From contig CM072342.1 in NCBI GenBank assembly GCA_036874045.1, positions 1,076,501 to 1,140,500 on the forward strand: DNA of 64,000 bases. Reading direction: 5' to 3'. This stretch comes from Cymodocea nodosa (lineage: Eukaryota > Streptophyta > Magnoliopsida > Alismatales > Cymodoceaceae). Below are positions 1-13,393 of this stretch, piece by piece. Numbering within the stretch: position 1 is the first letter of the stretch; each line of letters opens with the position of its first letter. A program made the translations under genes and the position numbers. The notes beneath the pieces are model-generated. The model was given only the letters and a program-made list of their open reading frames with translations. It was not told the DNA's origin and made no database searches.

Positions 1-1502
1 GAGTAATGAGAGGACCATATCTACAATCCTACCTTTTCCCCTTTCAGTGAAATATCTTATTAGCACTTTTCTCTTTTTTTTTTCAAAAAGGTAACCATGC
101 CTTTCCTTTGGTAATGAGAAAAAAACATGGAGATATCTCTGATTCCTCGAAGAGAAGGAAACGTCTGCAGTAGAACATCATATGAACCTCTTTTGTGTAC
201 ATAGTTAAGTAAGCAGGGCACGCCTTGTTAGCATAAAGTCATAACAATTAGGTTGCAAATATCTTGTATTAAAATATCGAAGACAATTATCGACAAAGAG
301 ACAGCTTAGATGAAGTTCAAAATTCGAATCCAAGTGAAAACACAACCATTATAAAAAAATGGAAAACAATCGATAAATATTTGCATATGACTTGGAAAAA
401 AATATTTATAAATATTCCTCAAATTCTGTAAACTATGGCTACTTTTTCAGTGAGATGGTAACTGTTATTTAATTTGTGATCATGTTTTAGTAGACTCTGA
501 CGTCTTACATTTTTTTTTCACAACAGTAGTTTTTCAATTGGAATTAAACTCAAGACTTCATCCATCACAATATAGTACATAATTAGATTGCAGCATTGAA
601 CATGTCCATGGAGATGCTTCTATCTTCCCGAACATAACAACCATATCATGCAGCCTTCCAAGGAAAATCATGTCATCACACTACGATATAAATGAGAATA
701 AAATGGATTTTGATGACTTGTGCAATAAATAATGATGCTGCCATGTTAGTAACCGACATTTTTCTTAAATTAAAAGAATTATGTTGTCATCACGGTTGGA
801 ATTTTGATGGAAAATATAAAACTACATGCGCTTGGGTCAACATCCTTGATTCCAACTCCTTAGATTGCTCTTACAATGTTTCCAATTCTTGGTGTCTTGT
901 AAGTTGAGCAATACCTGACGTGGTGTCATCAATAAACCAAGTTTTAAGTATTAGGTGTAGTATCTAGATGACTAGATCTGAAGAATATATATCTAGGAGG
1001 ATATATTAACCCCCAATGCACATCACCAATTAAACTTCCTCGAAGAATACAAGAATCTTACAAGGGTGTGATCAAAACTAACCACCAACTCAACTTGTGC
1101 AAATACTTTGGAGCTCAGACATTGCCCGTAGGATAATACCCATAAAAAGAGCACAAGAAGAAGCCAGAATGATGACAACATTGTTCATCCTTTCTAAGCA
1201 TGTCTTTGAGCATTTGATTTTTTATTTATAATAATAACAGTTGTTTTTACTTTTTCTAGCAATCTTAATTGATAGAGTTATGAGCACTTTTATTCCTGAT
1301 CTATCGAATACTATATTTAGTTTTTGAGCATTTGACATTGATCTCAAACAACAGGAATCTATTAGGTTTGATGATGAATAGGTGGTTGAGAAGTACTCAA
1401 ATTTCAGCAAAGTCGAGCTGCTGGTGGGATGGCAGTCAGACTTGGAGGTGCATTTCTTAACAAATCCCCCTTCCCTCACTCTCACTTTGTTGTCTTCGCC
1501 TG
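1..1502. other. AT-rich intergenic sequence
   Basis: No supported gene was found here. Open frames are short, AT-driven and lack exon-like composition or recognisable protein sequence. The right end is the promoter of the TPX2-domain gene that follows. Confidence 0.5.
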
Positions 1503-1510
1503 TATATAAA
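1503..1510 (+). promoter_or_regulatory. TATA box of the TPX2-domain gene
   Basis: TATATAAA lies 39 bases before the chosen ATG at 1549. A start site about 30 bases downstream would leave a very short 5' leader. Position and sequence suit a plant TATA box; function is inferred. Confidence 0.55.
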
Positions 1511-1548
1511 CACATACAAAGCACCGAACAAATCTTGTATCCATCAAT

Positions 1549-3519
1549 ATGGCTGAACATAACATCAATGGTGCTTCATCAGATGTTGGTTCCACTTCTC
1601 CTTCTCCAATTCTTCTTTTCTATTGGTATTTGCTTCATGGGTTTCTTCTTTTCTATTGACATGTCCAGTGCACAAGGTCTGGTCTACACTCCTCTTCCCC
1701 TGCCAATTCAGGTTCTAAGAAGGGAACGAGAAATGGGGGTCACTCTAAAAATTTCAAGCTCAAATCTGAGGTAATGACAAGCCTTTAAGGTTGGTCATTC
1801 ATATATTTATACATGTATATATATATAACCCAACAAAGTCATGTCAAGCTTCATGCATGCACGCATGCATGTGTCCATGCAACATTGAAGTATTTTTTTC
1901 GATTATAATTAATAGAGTTTTTTGCCCGAGTTCAAATTCATAATTTCATCCCATATGATGCAGTAGATGACTGATTATGCTATCCTACCTATCTGAAATA
2001 TTTCAAATAACTAAGAATAATGGTATCTTAATGAGCATACAAACTATCATTTAAAAAAGTTTAATTATGCTATCGTGTTATTTCTTGGTGCAGCAAAGGA
2101 TGATGTTGTTGGGAATATAAATATCCATCAATAGTGCTAGTTGTTACCTCGATAGGGCAGAAGGCTCAAGAAGATCATGGTCTTAAAGTCCAAATCCAAA
2201 GTCAATGAATAGTGAAGACAGAAACCATAGCTGCAAAAATCAAATAACCAGTGTTGTTTTAAACACATGATTCATGCACAGTGATGTTGACCTACACAGA
2301 CCTTAGCAAAGTCAAAACAAGAATCTGTGGTCTCCAAGTCATTTAATTGTTTGACATTAATTAACAAATCAATGCTACCAAGAGAATATATTGATTTCAA
2401 CTTCTAACAATATACTACACCAAAACAGAGTATTCTTCTGTAGGTTTTTTGGCTAGTTATTCTTTAATAGTTTTATAATTTTTGCTATAGCTTAATTTAC
2501 CAGTAAAAGTCTTTGTAGTTTTTACTAAAATTCATATTTTGTTAAATACAAAAGTTATTATCATTATTAAAAAAACTTTATGATTTCCCTGCAGAACAAC
2601 AGACAGATAAAAGGACAATGCATGAGGAAGAAATTGCAAGAACAAGTCGGAACAGATAACAAGAACTGGATCCTGGTGGCGCAACCCCTTCCAGTAACCA
2701 CTGATAGACCACAGGTGGACATCACTGTTGTCTGCTCCTCTCCAATCACTAATCTTTCGATTTTTTTCATCTATCTATCTTTTTATCTTATCTATCTCTA
2801 TCTCACACATACATCTGCATCATCTATGTACCAATCACAGGCTCCACCAAAACCACACGTCAAGGAACAAACAAAGCCATTGAACATCAAACTTCACACA
2901 CAGCAAAGAGCCGTCAAGCGTGCAGGATACAATGATCTTGTGAGTACCACTAGCATGACACAGTCGATCACAATCACCATATACATTTATATATTCTGGG
3001 TCTTGGTGGGTTCTTAATTTTGTGCTCTAATTAATTGTCAATGCAGGTTGCAAGCAAGATCTACTCCCTGGAGTTGCTAAAAAGGTTTGAAGAAAAGATC
3101 CAAAAGGTAAATTTGATATACAAGAGGAGAACTTAATTAATGAAGATGAGATACTGCTGGCAATGGTTGAGCTCTTCAAGTTAGTTGCGCAGGTGATAGA
3201 GGAGGAGGAGATAAAGATGATGAGAAGGGAGATGGTCCCTAAGGCACAGTTGATGCCTTTGTTTGATAGGCCATTTCTCCCACAAAGGTATGTATGTATA
3301 CATTCACCAAAACTAATCAATCTTCCATAATAATCATCTTTGCTTAATTAATTAATTAAGATGTTGTTGTTGCGTATTCTTTGTGTCTGTAGGTCGACAA
3401 GACCACTAACTGTGCCAATAGAGCCAAGGGTACTTAGCAGGAACTGTCTTAATGCCAACACTGATCCCTACAGATTATTCCAGCAATATCTTTTTCAGAA
3501 CGTCAAGACTGCCAAGTAA
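1549..3519 (+). CDS. Small TPX2-domain microtubule-associated protein
   Basis: Modelled exons are 1549-1625, 1677-1770, 2595-2714, 2841-2939, 3047-3106, 3193-3287 and 3393-3519, giving about 223 aa. All join in frame and end at TAA. The C-terminal half carries the TPX2 signature: a charged helix (VASKIYSLELLKRFEEKIQK), then EEEEIKMMRREMVPKAQ, then LMPLFDRPFLPQRSTRPLTV. In this family that block binds microtubules. The protein is much shorter than TPX2 itself and resembles the short plant TPX2-like proteins of about 180-250 aa, which lack the Aurora-binding N-terminus. The middle is basic and low in complexity. The first intron is only 51 nt in this model and is the weakest junction: it is needed because a TGA at 1657 interrupts the frame. 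Exons from 2595 onward are well supported by phase and homology. A role in cytoskeleton or cell-division arrays is inferred from family. Confidence 0.82.
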
Positions 3520-5624
3520 GCCATCCGACGGTTGAGATCACACATGCAACCGTGGATGAATGTGGTTTACATCTTCGTAGTGTGTAAGTAGAGGTGCTAT
3601 GTCAATCTAGTCATCAAATATATGTATTTATATGCAAGGAATTATAATGTTATTGGACATCCAGATCGACAATTGGAGCTCTCTCTCTCTCTCACACACA
3701 CTCTCTCGACTTGTCTTAGGGAACGATCAGATGTAGAAGCAGAAGCTCAAAAGAACCCCTATTTAAAATACCTCTTTTGTCCTTATTATTTTATGATGTT
3801 ACTAAATGTTTAAACCGTTGGAATGTGATTTAGAAATGATTAGCGAAGATTGATGTGATTTAATTAGAGAATCATGACACGTAAATAAAAATAAACAACG
3901 AATGCATTTGGCACAACCGACCTTGTGAAGATATGAACCCTTGGGGAATAATAGTTCTTGTGGTGTATTGACTTTGCAGGGATGCTAATCAAACCTCAAA
4001 TAGGATAGTGCTAATTTGACGAGGCAAATGAAATGATAAAGAGATAAGTCTACATTTATACGGATTCTTAATCTGCTGATTATACCAAACCAGTGGTCAA
4101 AGAAGACGAGTGAAACAAACGAAATCACATTAGGATCGTAGAGAATTACAAAGGTTTTTATATGAAGGTATAAAGGTCTGGCCGGTGATGAGATGGAAGG
4201 TCCAGATGAGAAAGAAATGAAACGTGATTGCATGCATTGTAAACAAGGAAATAGATATGATTTTAACAGCTACCATCACACCTTTCCAAAGTCAAAGTTG
4301 CATTTCTGTTTGCTTTAAGAAGTCCTTAATAAAAAGTAATTTAAATAATGAGATTAATTGTTCTTCATCCGCAATAGGATATGGGGGAGGATATGATTTT
4401 CATGATGATTTAAATGTCGGTGAATATAAAAATTACCATTCTTAAGAAATAAACCAGTGAATTAAAGGGATCAAACGAATTATCAATATGTACCTGCAGA
4501 GGAAGAGTAAATCCTTTAGTGCTTCCTCATCCCCAAACTGTGCTTCCATCTCTGTAAGTGCTGGTGCGGTTTAATCTAGATCCTCACGTCGAATGCATTA
4601 AACGGCAATGATGGAGATGAGAGAGAGAGAGAGAGGGTGCTCTCGTTAAGGTGTTGCCTGCAGTAGCCAAGGAGCCAAACCACAGCTGTCCCAGAGGGGA
4701 AGAAGACAAGAGGCCGAGAAGAATCCAAGAAGCAACTCAACAAGGAGTTAAGATGACTGATAGCAGAAAAGCAGGGGGCCTCGTCGGGACTTACAGTTCC
4801 ATGTCTCCACCCTCGCAGTGGCTCTCGATGCTCCTGGGATTCCTGCCGCCAACGAGTCCCATTCTCGCCGCTTTGCTTACGGCCTGCCAACTTGTCTCCG
4901 TCCTCCTCCTCCTCCTCTGTTGCTGTTGTTGTTGTTGTTGTTGTTTTTTTTTTTTTTTTTTTTTTTTTCCAGTAAAAAGTAAATATTATTAAATAACACC
5001 ACAACATTAGAGTTGAAGACGAAAGAAAAAAATCAAACAAATTAATATTTCATACAACAAAATCTTTCGCAGAGAAAAATGATGATGAAGAACAAAATAT
5101 ATTAATTATTTCAAAAAGGATTTGAGGTTTATCGACAATGAAGGGTAAAAGTATGATTCATCAAAGTAGTGGAAAAGGGGAAGCATGATTTCAAGGAGGA
5201 AAATATAATAGGAGGAGTCACAAGTGATCGACGGAGCGGAGCAGTGGATTCAAAATTAAGATTTAAGATTTAAAGTTAGAGTTTAAAATATAAAATATAA
5301 GGTATAAAATTTAAAATTTAAAAAGAGGTGCTTCTACTAAAATTAACGGATGTAAAGTACGAGTCTGTTACTAATTAAATACTAATCCTGAAGGGCAAGC
5401 ACGTTATAAAAAAATAAAAATAAAAACCAAGCATTTTCCGGTAAAGTACTTAAAAATGTAATTAATGAGATCTCTCCTCGTAAAAGTTATATCGTGGGAG
5501 CGTGGGGGCGAGAGAGAGGCGGACGACCAGCTCAGAGGAAGACCTCCGCCATGACCCAATCTAGATCACCAATCTAGAGAGAGTAAATCCTAGAGAGAGA
5601 GAAACCTGGCGGCGGGCGGTGGTT
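3520..5624. other. Intergenic region with microsatellites
   Basis: No gene was recognised. It contains a CT/CA-rich tract around 3679-3712, a GA tract around 4619-4636, and a (TTG)n run at 4919-4943 followed by 25 T at 4944-4968. A strongly A/T-periodic stretch at about 5255-5325 (ATTTAAAATTTAAA-like) may be transposon debris. The last 150 bases are GA/CT-rich and probably hold the 5' leader of the next gene. Protein-like readings across the TTG/T tract are low-complexity artefacts. Confidence 0.5.
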
Positions 5625-8600
5625 ATGCAGGCTTGCAAGCTACGCCTTCCGCTGCCACCGCCCTCCTCCTTCCTCCTTCCGTCCCTCACCTCCTCTCCCT
5701 CCATCACCTCCGCCCTCTTCGACTCCTCATCCAACTCCCTCGCCCTGATGCACTCCGACTCCTCCGTTCTCCTCTACTCCTCCTTGCCCCTTCCCTCGTC
5801 TACCCCTCCCCCCCCTCCCACTCTCATTCCACCAGTCTCCTCCGCCGCCTCCTTCCTTCGCCTCCTTCCCACCCCACACCTCCTCTTCTTCACCACCTCC
5901 CCTTCCCCATCCGGCACGCTTCTTCGGGCCTGGATCCGATGTCAAAACACGTTTTTGCCGAAGAAGTTGACGTTCAGGGAGGAGAAGGATAAGTTTGGAG
6001 TCGTGGTTCCGCTGAGGCACGGGTTTGGGGTGAGGATTGCGGGATCGGTGAATTTCTTCGCTTTGCATTCACCTGCTGACGGGGAGATTTGGGTGTTCGG
6101 GGCGAGGATGGGGAAGGAAGACTGCCTGGAGTTGGTGAAGTGTGCGGTGATTTCCTGTGTGTCGCCGGTTTACGATGTGAAGGTTTTCTCGGGATTTTTG
6201 TTCCTGGGGGAGCTTGGAGGGGTTAGAGTTTTCCCGATGAGAGTATTGGCGAAAGGGAAAGTCAGGAGTGCGAGCAGTGGTGGGGAGAAGGCCAGGAGGA
6301 AAGGGGAGGGTAGGATGCACGAGATGAAGAAAAAGTTGCCCAATGGGATGGTGCTTGGTGTGTTTGGCGGCGGAAGAAATTGTGCAAGTTCTGCTGGTGG
6401 GAAGTGCAATGAGGAAAGAAGAATGGTGGAACAAAGTTCGAAAGTTCTGACCGATGACTGTGGCGATATGACTGTTACCGAAGAACAGGCTGCAAGTAAG
6501 CTTTACTTTTGTAAATCTATGTTTTTAAACAAGGTTTGTAGATTTTCGCGTCAACAGTTTTTTCTATTCTCGATGTAGTGATTGATTAGGCGAGTTATTG
6601 TGATAGGACAGTGTTGTAAAGGTTAGTTCCTACTACAATATCATCTGTAACTGAACCGAAGGAAGTGAAACATCTGTATAATTGGATTGTACAGATCCTA
6701 CCAACAGAGATAACTAACCCTGCACACATAATATATTAATATTATAATCTGTGAAAAAAGGTAATTAGTTCCTACTACAATATCATCTGAAAACTGAAAG
6801 AAAAGGAGATGAAGCTCAGTTTGCTTCTCCAAGTGGTAATCATAAACATTGATTTGATTAGTTTAAGAATGTTGCGACCCTGTCTTTTGGCGGAATAAAC
6901 TTCACCTTCTGATCATATTTCTGTCTTCCCAGATAGCTGAGAATCATCTTGTCCACTCAATTCCATGTTAAATATCTGAATTTTTCATAACTTCAGTAGT
7001 GCAAAAGTTTGAAGCCTTTAGCAATGCACAAGCTTTATGAGACCACAAGCATAAACAAAAGTACAAGGCTTCCACAGAGGTTTCATTTACGAGAGGGATC
7101 CATTCTTTTTTTTCTCCAATGGTGAAAATAATAGATTCATAGCTTCTGTTTAGGTCAATGGTAGGCAAGTGAAGCAAATATTGCAGGTTTTCCTTCCATT
7201 TCTAGAACTGATTACTTTAATCGGCATAGAGAAATCAGAATTGAATTTTGTCAATCTCTTATGCTGCTTTATGGTACCAGTTTATTCTTTTTGGATGTGA
7301 ACCTTCATCTAGGTGGTAGTCACCTATCCTTACTATCACAATCGTTGAAGCAAAGGAGAATAATTTCTAAGAATTCATCTTTAATGGGATATCTTGTAGG
7401 GATGTAAATGGGGCAAGTGGAATTGATTTTGCCTACAATATCCTTGGTCCCATTTAGACATAACAATCCCAAAACTTTACCATCGCTAGATAAATATTAA
7501 CAGCATGGTTCAAGGGGGTATAACCCATCATTTAACCATCTTGTCATGCACCATCAGAGTACAAAATTTGAATAGAGATCTTGAATAATATTTTAATGCA
7601 ACACAAAATTAAGATATATACAAGCCACAAAGGAAATGTTACGAGGCAATTTCAAACAAGTAACTTAAATTTATTTAAAAGTAATCAATGAAAGGTCAAA
7701 TATGAAAAATTCAAAGTTATTTGCAAAAAATTAAAGTTTATTTTCAAAATATATAAGTAATAATAAATTTGTGTAATTTATATAATTGGGTCTGGTTTGG
7801 TTCAGGGTGGTTAGTTCCATCACCAAATCATTTCAGTTAAAAATATATATAGAATCCTTGCGCTCATCAGCTGAAATAATCAGGAAAAATCCATCCCACC
7901 AGGGGCAGGGACTGTAGGTGCAAATTGGCACCCCTGTGTCATCAAACAAATTTGGGAGTAATACTTGACCTGACGTTCCACTACAGTTTAGAATTAATTC
8001 TTGGATTGTTGTAGCAACATCAATATCCTTGATTTAGTCATGATATTTTGGAAAATGGGGAAGGAATATAAGAAATTTGGCATTTCAATACACTATAAAA
8101 ACAATCCAACATAGATGTAGTGGCACATTACAACTAATTTATGTGGTGGCTGATATCATGTTTTGTTGTTATCAACATGAATAGCTAACTAATATCTCTA
8201 TGTTTTAATGGATGGAAATGGTGCATGGTTAATGTGATTTTTCTTGCAGCTAAACTTCGGGTTGTGAAAGTTAGTCAGAACTCTAGTGATCTTGGCTCCA
8301 TTTTTGTGGAATTTAAGTCCACCAAGGTACAAATACCTGGAAATAAAACCGGTATTATGACTTCTCTAAAGGCAGTCGCGGTGCATGCCCTTTCTCTGAA
8401 AAAGTTTTTGATCTTAGATTCAGTTGGCAATGTACACCTTCTGAATATGCGGCATGCTGTCCTGGATACAGAAGCTAAAAGTCATACTTTTCTGCCTTCA
8501 TTAAGTGCACAAATAAGACTTTTGGATTATAAATTGGATGTGCAGATGCTTTCTGTTCATCCAGATACATCTTCTGGTAAGCTACTTTTACTTGTTATGC

Positions 8601-9117
8601 ATCTAACATGGATGTCTTTCAGCCTTATGAGCAGCTTGTCATTTTTTTTCTAGGAAAGCAGGTGGTTTGGATGTCAGATGCATCCCATTCTTTGCATATG
8701 ACTTCACTGGATGACATGGTCAACGCTGTTGATGAGAACAATTCTGATGATAGTAGGGAAAATTTGAAAGAAATCACAGGTATATACTTCTGATATAAAT
8801 GAAATACAACTTTTCTATTGTTCAGTCTTATTTATGATTCTTGCATTATTTCTAGCAACTGAAGCTGTTTTTACGAGTGAAAAGATTCATGACCTTGTCC
8901 CTGTTTCTGCTAATGCTGTTCTGATTGTTGGACAAGGTATGAAAAAAATGTTGTCATGCAAATCAACAATTTGGTTCCTTTACTGGGGGTTCCCACTGTA
9001 GTTTTGTAGAAATTTTTTAATGTCTTTTATTCACTTCCATATTTATGTGGGGGCATAATAAATTGACAATGTTTTGTTTGTTTTTCAGAAAACATGTTTG
9101 TATACGCTGCTGCTTGA
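5625..9117 (+). CDS. Plant-conserved protein of unknown function, about 477 aa
   Basis: Exons are 5625-6495, 8250-8576, 8654-8779, 8856-8936 and 9089-9117. All junctions are GT-AG and phases match; the stop is TGA 9115-9117. The start is the ATG giving MQACKL, in a CT-rich context typical of a plant leader; an alternative ATG lies two codons upstream. The N-terminal 90 residues are Ser/Pro/Leu-rich. Then come segments that read like beta-propeller blades (FFALHSPADGEIWVFGARM, CAVISCVSPVYDVKVFSG, GGVRVFPMRVL), a basic Lys/Arg/Gly linker near residues 210-260, and more blade-like strands (KKFLILDSVGNVHLLNMR, GKQVVWMSDASHSLHMTS, VLIVGQENMFVYAAA). I recognise the pattern from uncharacterised plant proteins but can assign no function. 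A beta-propeller fold is an inference from the repeated strand pattern. Intron 1 is long (1754 nt). Confidence 0.8.
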
Positions 9118-12100
9118 GTCTAGTAGGTGATTCCATCTTATGCACTGGTAAGCTTGGTGCTATCCTTTTTAAGGTCATCTACTTCTTATGCTCTGTATCC
9201 TGCATTTGTTTGGAGATATGTTCATTTAAATGTGCTTGTGCATAAATCTGGCATAAGCTTTGACTAATATGATGATCAGTTTATCCACGACAATGGTATT
9301 TACATCATTATCAAAATATAATTTTGCATTTCAATATATCCAAATTTTGAAAATTTTCAGATATTTATGTGGTAGTTTGATATTGCAGATGCCCGCTTGG
9401 GCTTATGACCTACCTATAAGCTTTTTTTGTTAATTTTTTAGATGGGAATTTTTTTTCACAAGAAAGTAACACAGTGCCTATGCATTTTTGCTCGGTAGGA
9501 GGAAACTATGCTAGCGTAACACTGTTAAAAGTATTAAAGTAATTTCTTTATTTGATATGGGGTGACATGCTGATTCATCTGAATTTGTATTGTTTTATTT
9601 TTGTGCATATTTTAATTCAGTCCAATTCAACCTGAGAACTTGATATTTCCAGTACCATCATGGCATGTTTTGTATATACGTTTCTGAAATGAAACTCCGT
9701 CTTTCACGTACCTTCTATCATCTGTGTTTCTGTTTTTCCCATGGGTTGTGATGATTTGTATCTAACGAACCAAGGATTTCTTATTTTCTAAAATGTTAAA
9801 ACTATGCAAATTTCACAGTATGCTGCTTTAGTACGTTATGGGTATTTTTGCATTTGCTTTGCACGTATAGATATAAAATTTAAATTTATAAATATTATAA
9901 TAATTAATAATTAAAAGTAATAAAATCATATAAATATAAGTATAACAGAATATCTAAAAAAATTTTGTCTTTTAATTTTAAATTCCATGTACCAGTTGAG
10001 GGTATAATACAAAATAAAAGATAAACAAAGTCTTGGATGTGTGAAACTTTTTAAAATTCATTGTGAATCTATTTTCTCAGTGGTTCACATGTTGTTTGTT
10101 ATTTAATGTATTCTTAAATTTCATACTATCAAAAGTAATTAAGAGAATGCTTAGATGATGTGTCTTTTCTTTCACAAAAACTCATAAATGGTAAAATTGT
10201 GTGTGTAGAGTCTAGGCTACATTTAGAAGTATCAAATGGGTTGGTACTTAAAATTTATTTTCAATATTAGAGGTTTCAAATAAAAAATGTAAATCATTGA
10301 AGGTAATCAATATTCTTTAATATATCTATAAATCAAATTTCAATCGGTTTGGATGATTATATGTTGTTAATTTGATGACTATAAAATGAAACATTGAAAT
10401 CATCTTAAAATACATGCCTTTGGATGAACATGAATAGATATCTTTGATTCACCTGAAGCTTTGTTTGCTATGTTTTATATGTTATAAGTCCAATCTAATA
10501 GTGTGGATTTTTAATTTAAAATCACTAATATTAAAAATGAATTGGAAGTGCCAATCCATTTGGTAATTATGAAAATAGCCTAGATTGACTCTCTCTCTCT
10601 CCATTTGCTATATATATGTATGTATGCGTATATGTACATGTGTGTGTGTGTGTTTACACTCTACATTTTTGTAGTTGCATGTTAGTAATTTCAAACTTTC
10701 TCTGAACTCCTGCAGTGATTTTCCCTTTTGATGTCTAAACTGAATTTCAATTTTTCTTTTTTTAATCTCAGAAGAAGTTCAGATTAGGTATCCACAACAT
10801 GTGGTTGCTACACTTTGGACCCTTTTTTCCGGAGGCAGGGTGAGCAATTTTATGATATGACCTGATTTTTTAGGTAGATGGTTTCAGAATCTTCTCGTTG
10901 ATTGTAAGCTTCATGGTTATCTTGCAGTTTTGTTGAATTGAAGATTCTGTTTCGTGGCCTGCCTTTGAAGTCATAAACTAGTTTATCATCCAAGTCTAGT
11001 TGCGGTCACAAGTTTATGACTTCAAGGTGGACACACCAAATGCTTTGAGGTGAATTCTTCTACCCTTTTTTGCAAAATTTAGTACGTTTAGCATTTTAAT
11101 TATTTGAAAGTCAATATTGATTCTGAATGCAACAACAACCATTATCTTAATTTTAGTATTCCACTATTTAATGTTGATAACACGAATCTTTTCTCTCAGA
11201 TGTTGATCCGAATGTATAAAAAATTATTTAAAAATTTTAAAAATATTTGAGAGATAGTATGTTTTGGGTGAGCTTCAGTTACTCTATTATGGCCTGCAAG
11301 TCATGAATTTGAATTTTAGGAAGCAATTTGTCTATTTATTGAAAATGGTGTATAATATGATCTTCAGATCCTATATTGATGGGAGCTTTGTGCATTGAGC
11401 TTGCCTTTTTTTCATGTGAGAGATAGTATATTGATTATATTTGTGAGAGACAGTAACTTATTTGTGTTTAGGTACCTGGAATATTTTGTTGATTATATAA
11501 TGAAACAATTTCACTGTAAAACACCTCCCAAAAAGTTAATTGCAACATAGTTCATGGAGAATCATGTTACCATGGTTCTTCCAATTGATAAGGATTGCAG
11601 AACACCATTTCTTCATCATTCAATGAAAAATATTGTATATATTTATTGATATTTACTTTTATGGAAATTTCATAACGATATTTAGAATATCTAGTTTCAT
11701 CACAAGCTTATGAACCACCCATTTGTAAATCCTTGCTCCTGATAAAAGTCCTTTTGAAAGACAATGCTTTAAAACAAATTTTAATCTTTTATTATTATGA
11801 TCTCCTGTTCAGATGATGCGTCCGTTTGCTGGACTTTGCAAAGGAGAATATGCAGAGGGAAAATTTAAGAACAGTGAGCAAATCGGCTCCACCAGACACC
11901 CTCTGCTGGAATATAACAACTGTTAATGGATGATGTGCCAATTCCAATGAGCCAGTTTGATGGATGCCACGGCTATTCTCGAACCAGATGAATTTGTCGG
12001 TGATAAAGCTCCTTTGCTGGAGCCCGTATTCTTAGGTTATGCGACTCAATAAGCCATGTTATTACGGTCTCTAGTGAAGTTGGTAGGCTAGACTTTTATA

Positions 12101-13393
12101 TATATCTTTCGGCTACAGGTCTAAAGGGATAAATTTTTTTTGCCACTTCTTAGATCAGACCTCTGGGATCAGTATTACCACTGGGTTATGGTTTTAAGCT
12201 TTCGTGTAGAAGTTCTCTTCTCGCTCGTGCTTGAATGATCCATAACAAAGAATTAGGATATGCAGTGCATGGGGTTAAATTTTTGCTAAAAATTAAGCTG
12301 AATTCGGTGGTGCGATCACGAGTATTCTTATAATTGTCACTCATGTTGTCTAAATCGCGGTGGGATCTGGACTCGTTGTTGACGCCTGCCACCATGGTGA
12401 AAAGAGATTGCAATGGTAGGTTTCAACGTTTCAGGGGTGAACGAAACAACCGCGTATCGTAAATAAATACCTCAATCTTGGCTGGTTAGCTCATCCATCA
12501 AGACTAAGTTTGAATGTACATTTCAGATTACAATCTTTTCAGATAGCTAACTCACCGAAAGGTACCATCTGCTCTTATTTAAATGATTCTTTCATGAATA
12601 AATAAAAAAGTTGGTAGAAAACAACATAATATATATCCACAATTTTTTCTATTAATTAATTCCCATCAACCTTTTGAAAAACACGGTATTTAAAATAAGA
12701 GACTGATCTCTTTGTCGGCAGCTTAGAAACTTAACGAAGGTTGGACAAGGGAGATCGGTGCGAAGGGTCGGATAAAAGAAGTTGTAGTGGAAGAGTAGTG
12801 AAAGGAGCGGCCGGAGAGAAAACAGAGTAGTGCAAAGGGTGGTGGAAGAATAATGCACAAAGGTGAAGAAAAGGATTGAAAGAAGATTTAGGCAATCGAA
12901 AAGAGAGGTGTAAAACAAGAGGTAGTGAATGAGGTGAGCAAAAGAGGTGCCCCCTTAAGGAGAAAGGAGGAGAAACAGATATAATGTATGAGGGTTGGAT
13001 TAGATGACTCAACTTTTCATCAAATCATAAATATTGTAGACACTAACATTTATGCTTAAAATAAATCACTGTGATGTAGTTAAAAATACATTTTGACAAA
13101 GAAGCACTCTTGTGAACCATAGCTCTCCAGATGCATTTGCTTTCAACTCTGGGTGAGGAACAATTACAGATTCACTGCTTTTTAATAAATTTTCATCTCG
13201 TTGCAGATAAGCATTACACACAAATGAACACAACATGCCGCAATTACAAAGGCCTCAGCAATATCATAACTTACGTTAATTTTGAGACGGTGAAGCCCAC
13301 GTTTTCAAAACCAAAGTAATGCATGCAGTTCACTGTTGAGAAGCAGCTTGTGACATATCATTTGCATACTCGACGGCTATGGGATTTGTTTTA
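9118..13393. other. 3' region and intergenic stretch after the propeller-like gene
   Basis: No independent gene is supported. Exon-like pieces occur at 10772-10839 (bounded by AG and GTGAGC; phase-compatible with the exon ending at 8936, reading EEVQIRYPQHVVATLW) and near 11816-11930. They could be alternative last exons or spliced 3' UTR. The remainder is AT-rich, with a short TG repeat near 10638-10652, a SINE at 11288-11412, and no coding evidence from 12100 to 13390. Confidence 0.45.
11288..11412 (+). mobile_element. Diverged tRNA-derived SINE, Au-like
   Basis: The segment follows the layout of plant Au SINEs. GCCTGCAAGTCATGAATTTG resembles the internal promoter B-box region (normally ending in a GGTTCGA-like core). 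A central part follows, and then the diagnostic tail GGGAGCTTTGTGCATTGAGC and TTGCC plus a T run. In canonical copies the tail reads close to GGGAGCTTNGTGCACCGGGC. Many C-to-T type changes mark it as old. The 5' boundary is uncertain because the A-box region is not clear. Confidence 0.7.

Noticed and set aside
322..336. tRNA B-box-like AATTCGAATCC
   Set aside because: No A box, acceptor stem or cloverleaf could be traced around it.
4576..5040. Long open frames over 4576-5040 on both strands
   Set aside because: They run through (TTG)n, poly-T and GA tracts and give low-complexity protein; no splice or homology support.
5727..6434. Several open frames opposite the first exon of the unknown-function gene
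   Set aside because: Antisense shadows of a GC-rich exon; the plus-strand frame has correct splicing and continuity.
12652..13012. Overlapping minus-strand frames rich in Leu, Ser and Phe
   Set aside because: Low-complexity purine/pyrimidine bias, no conserved sequence, no splice context.
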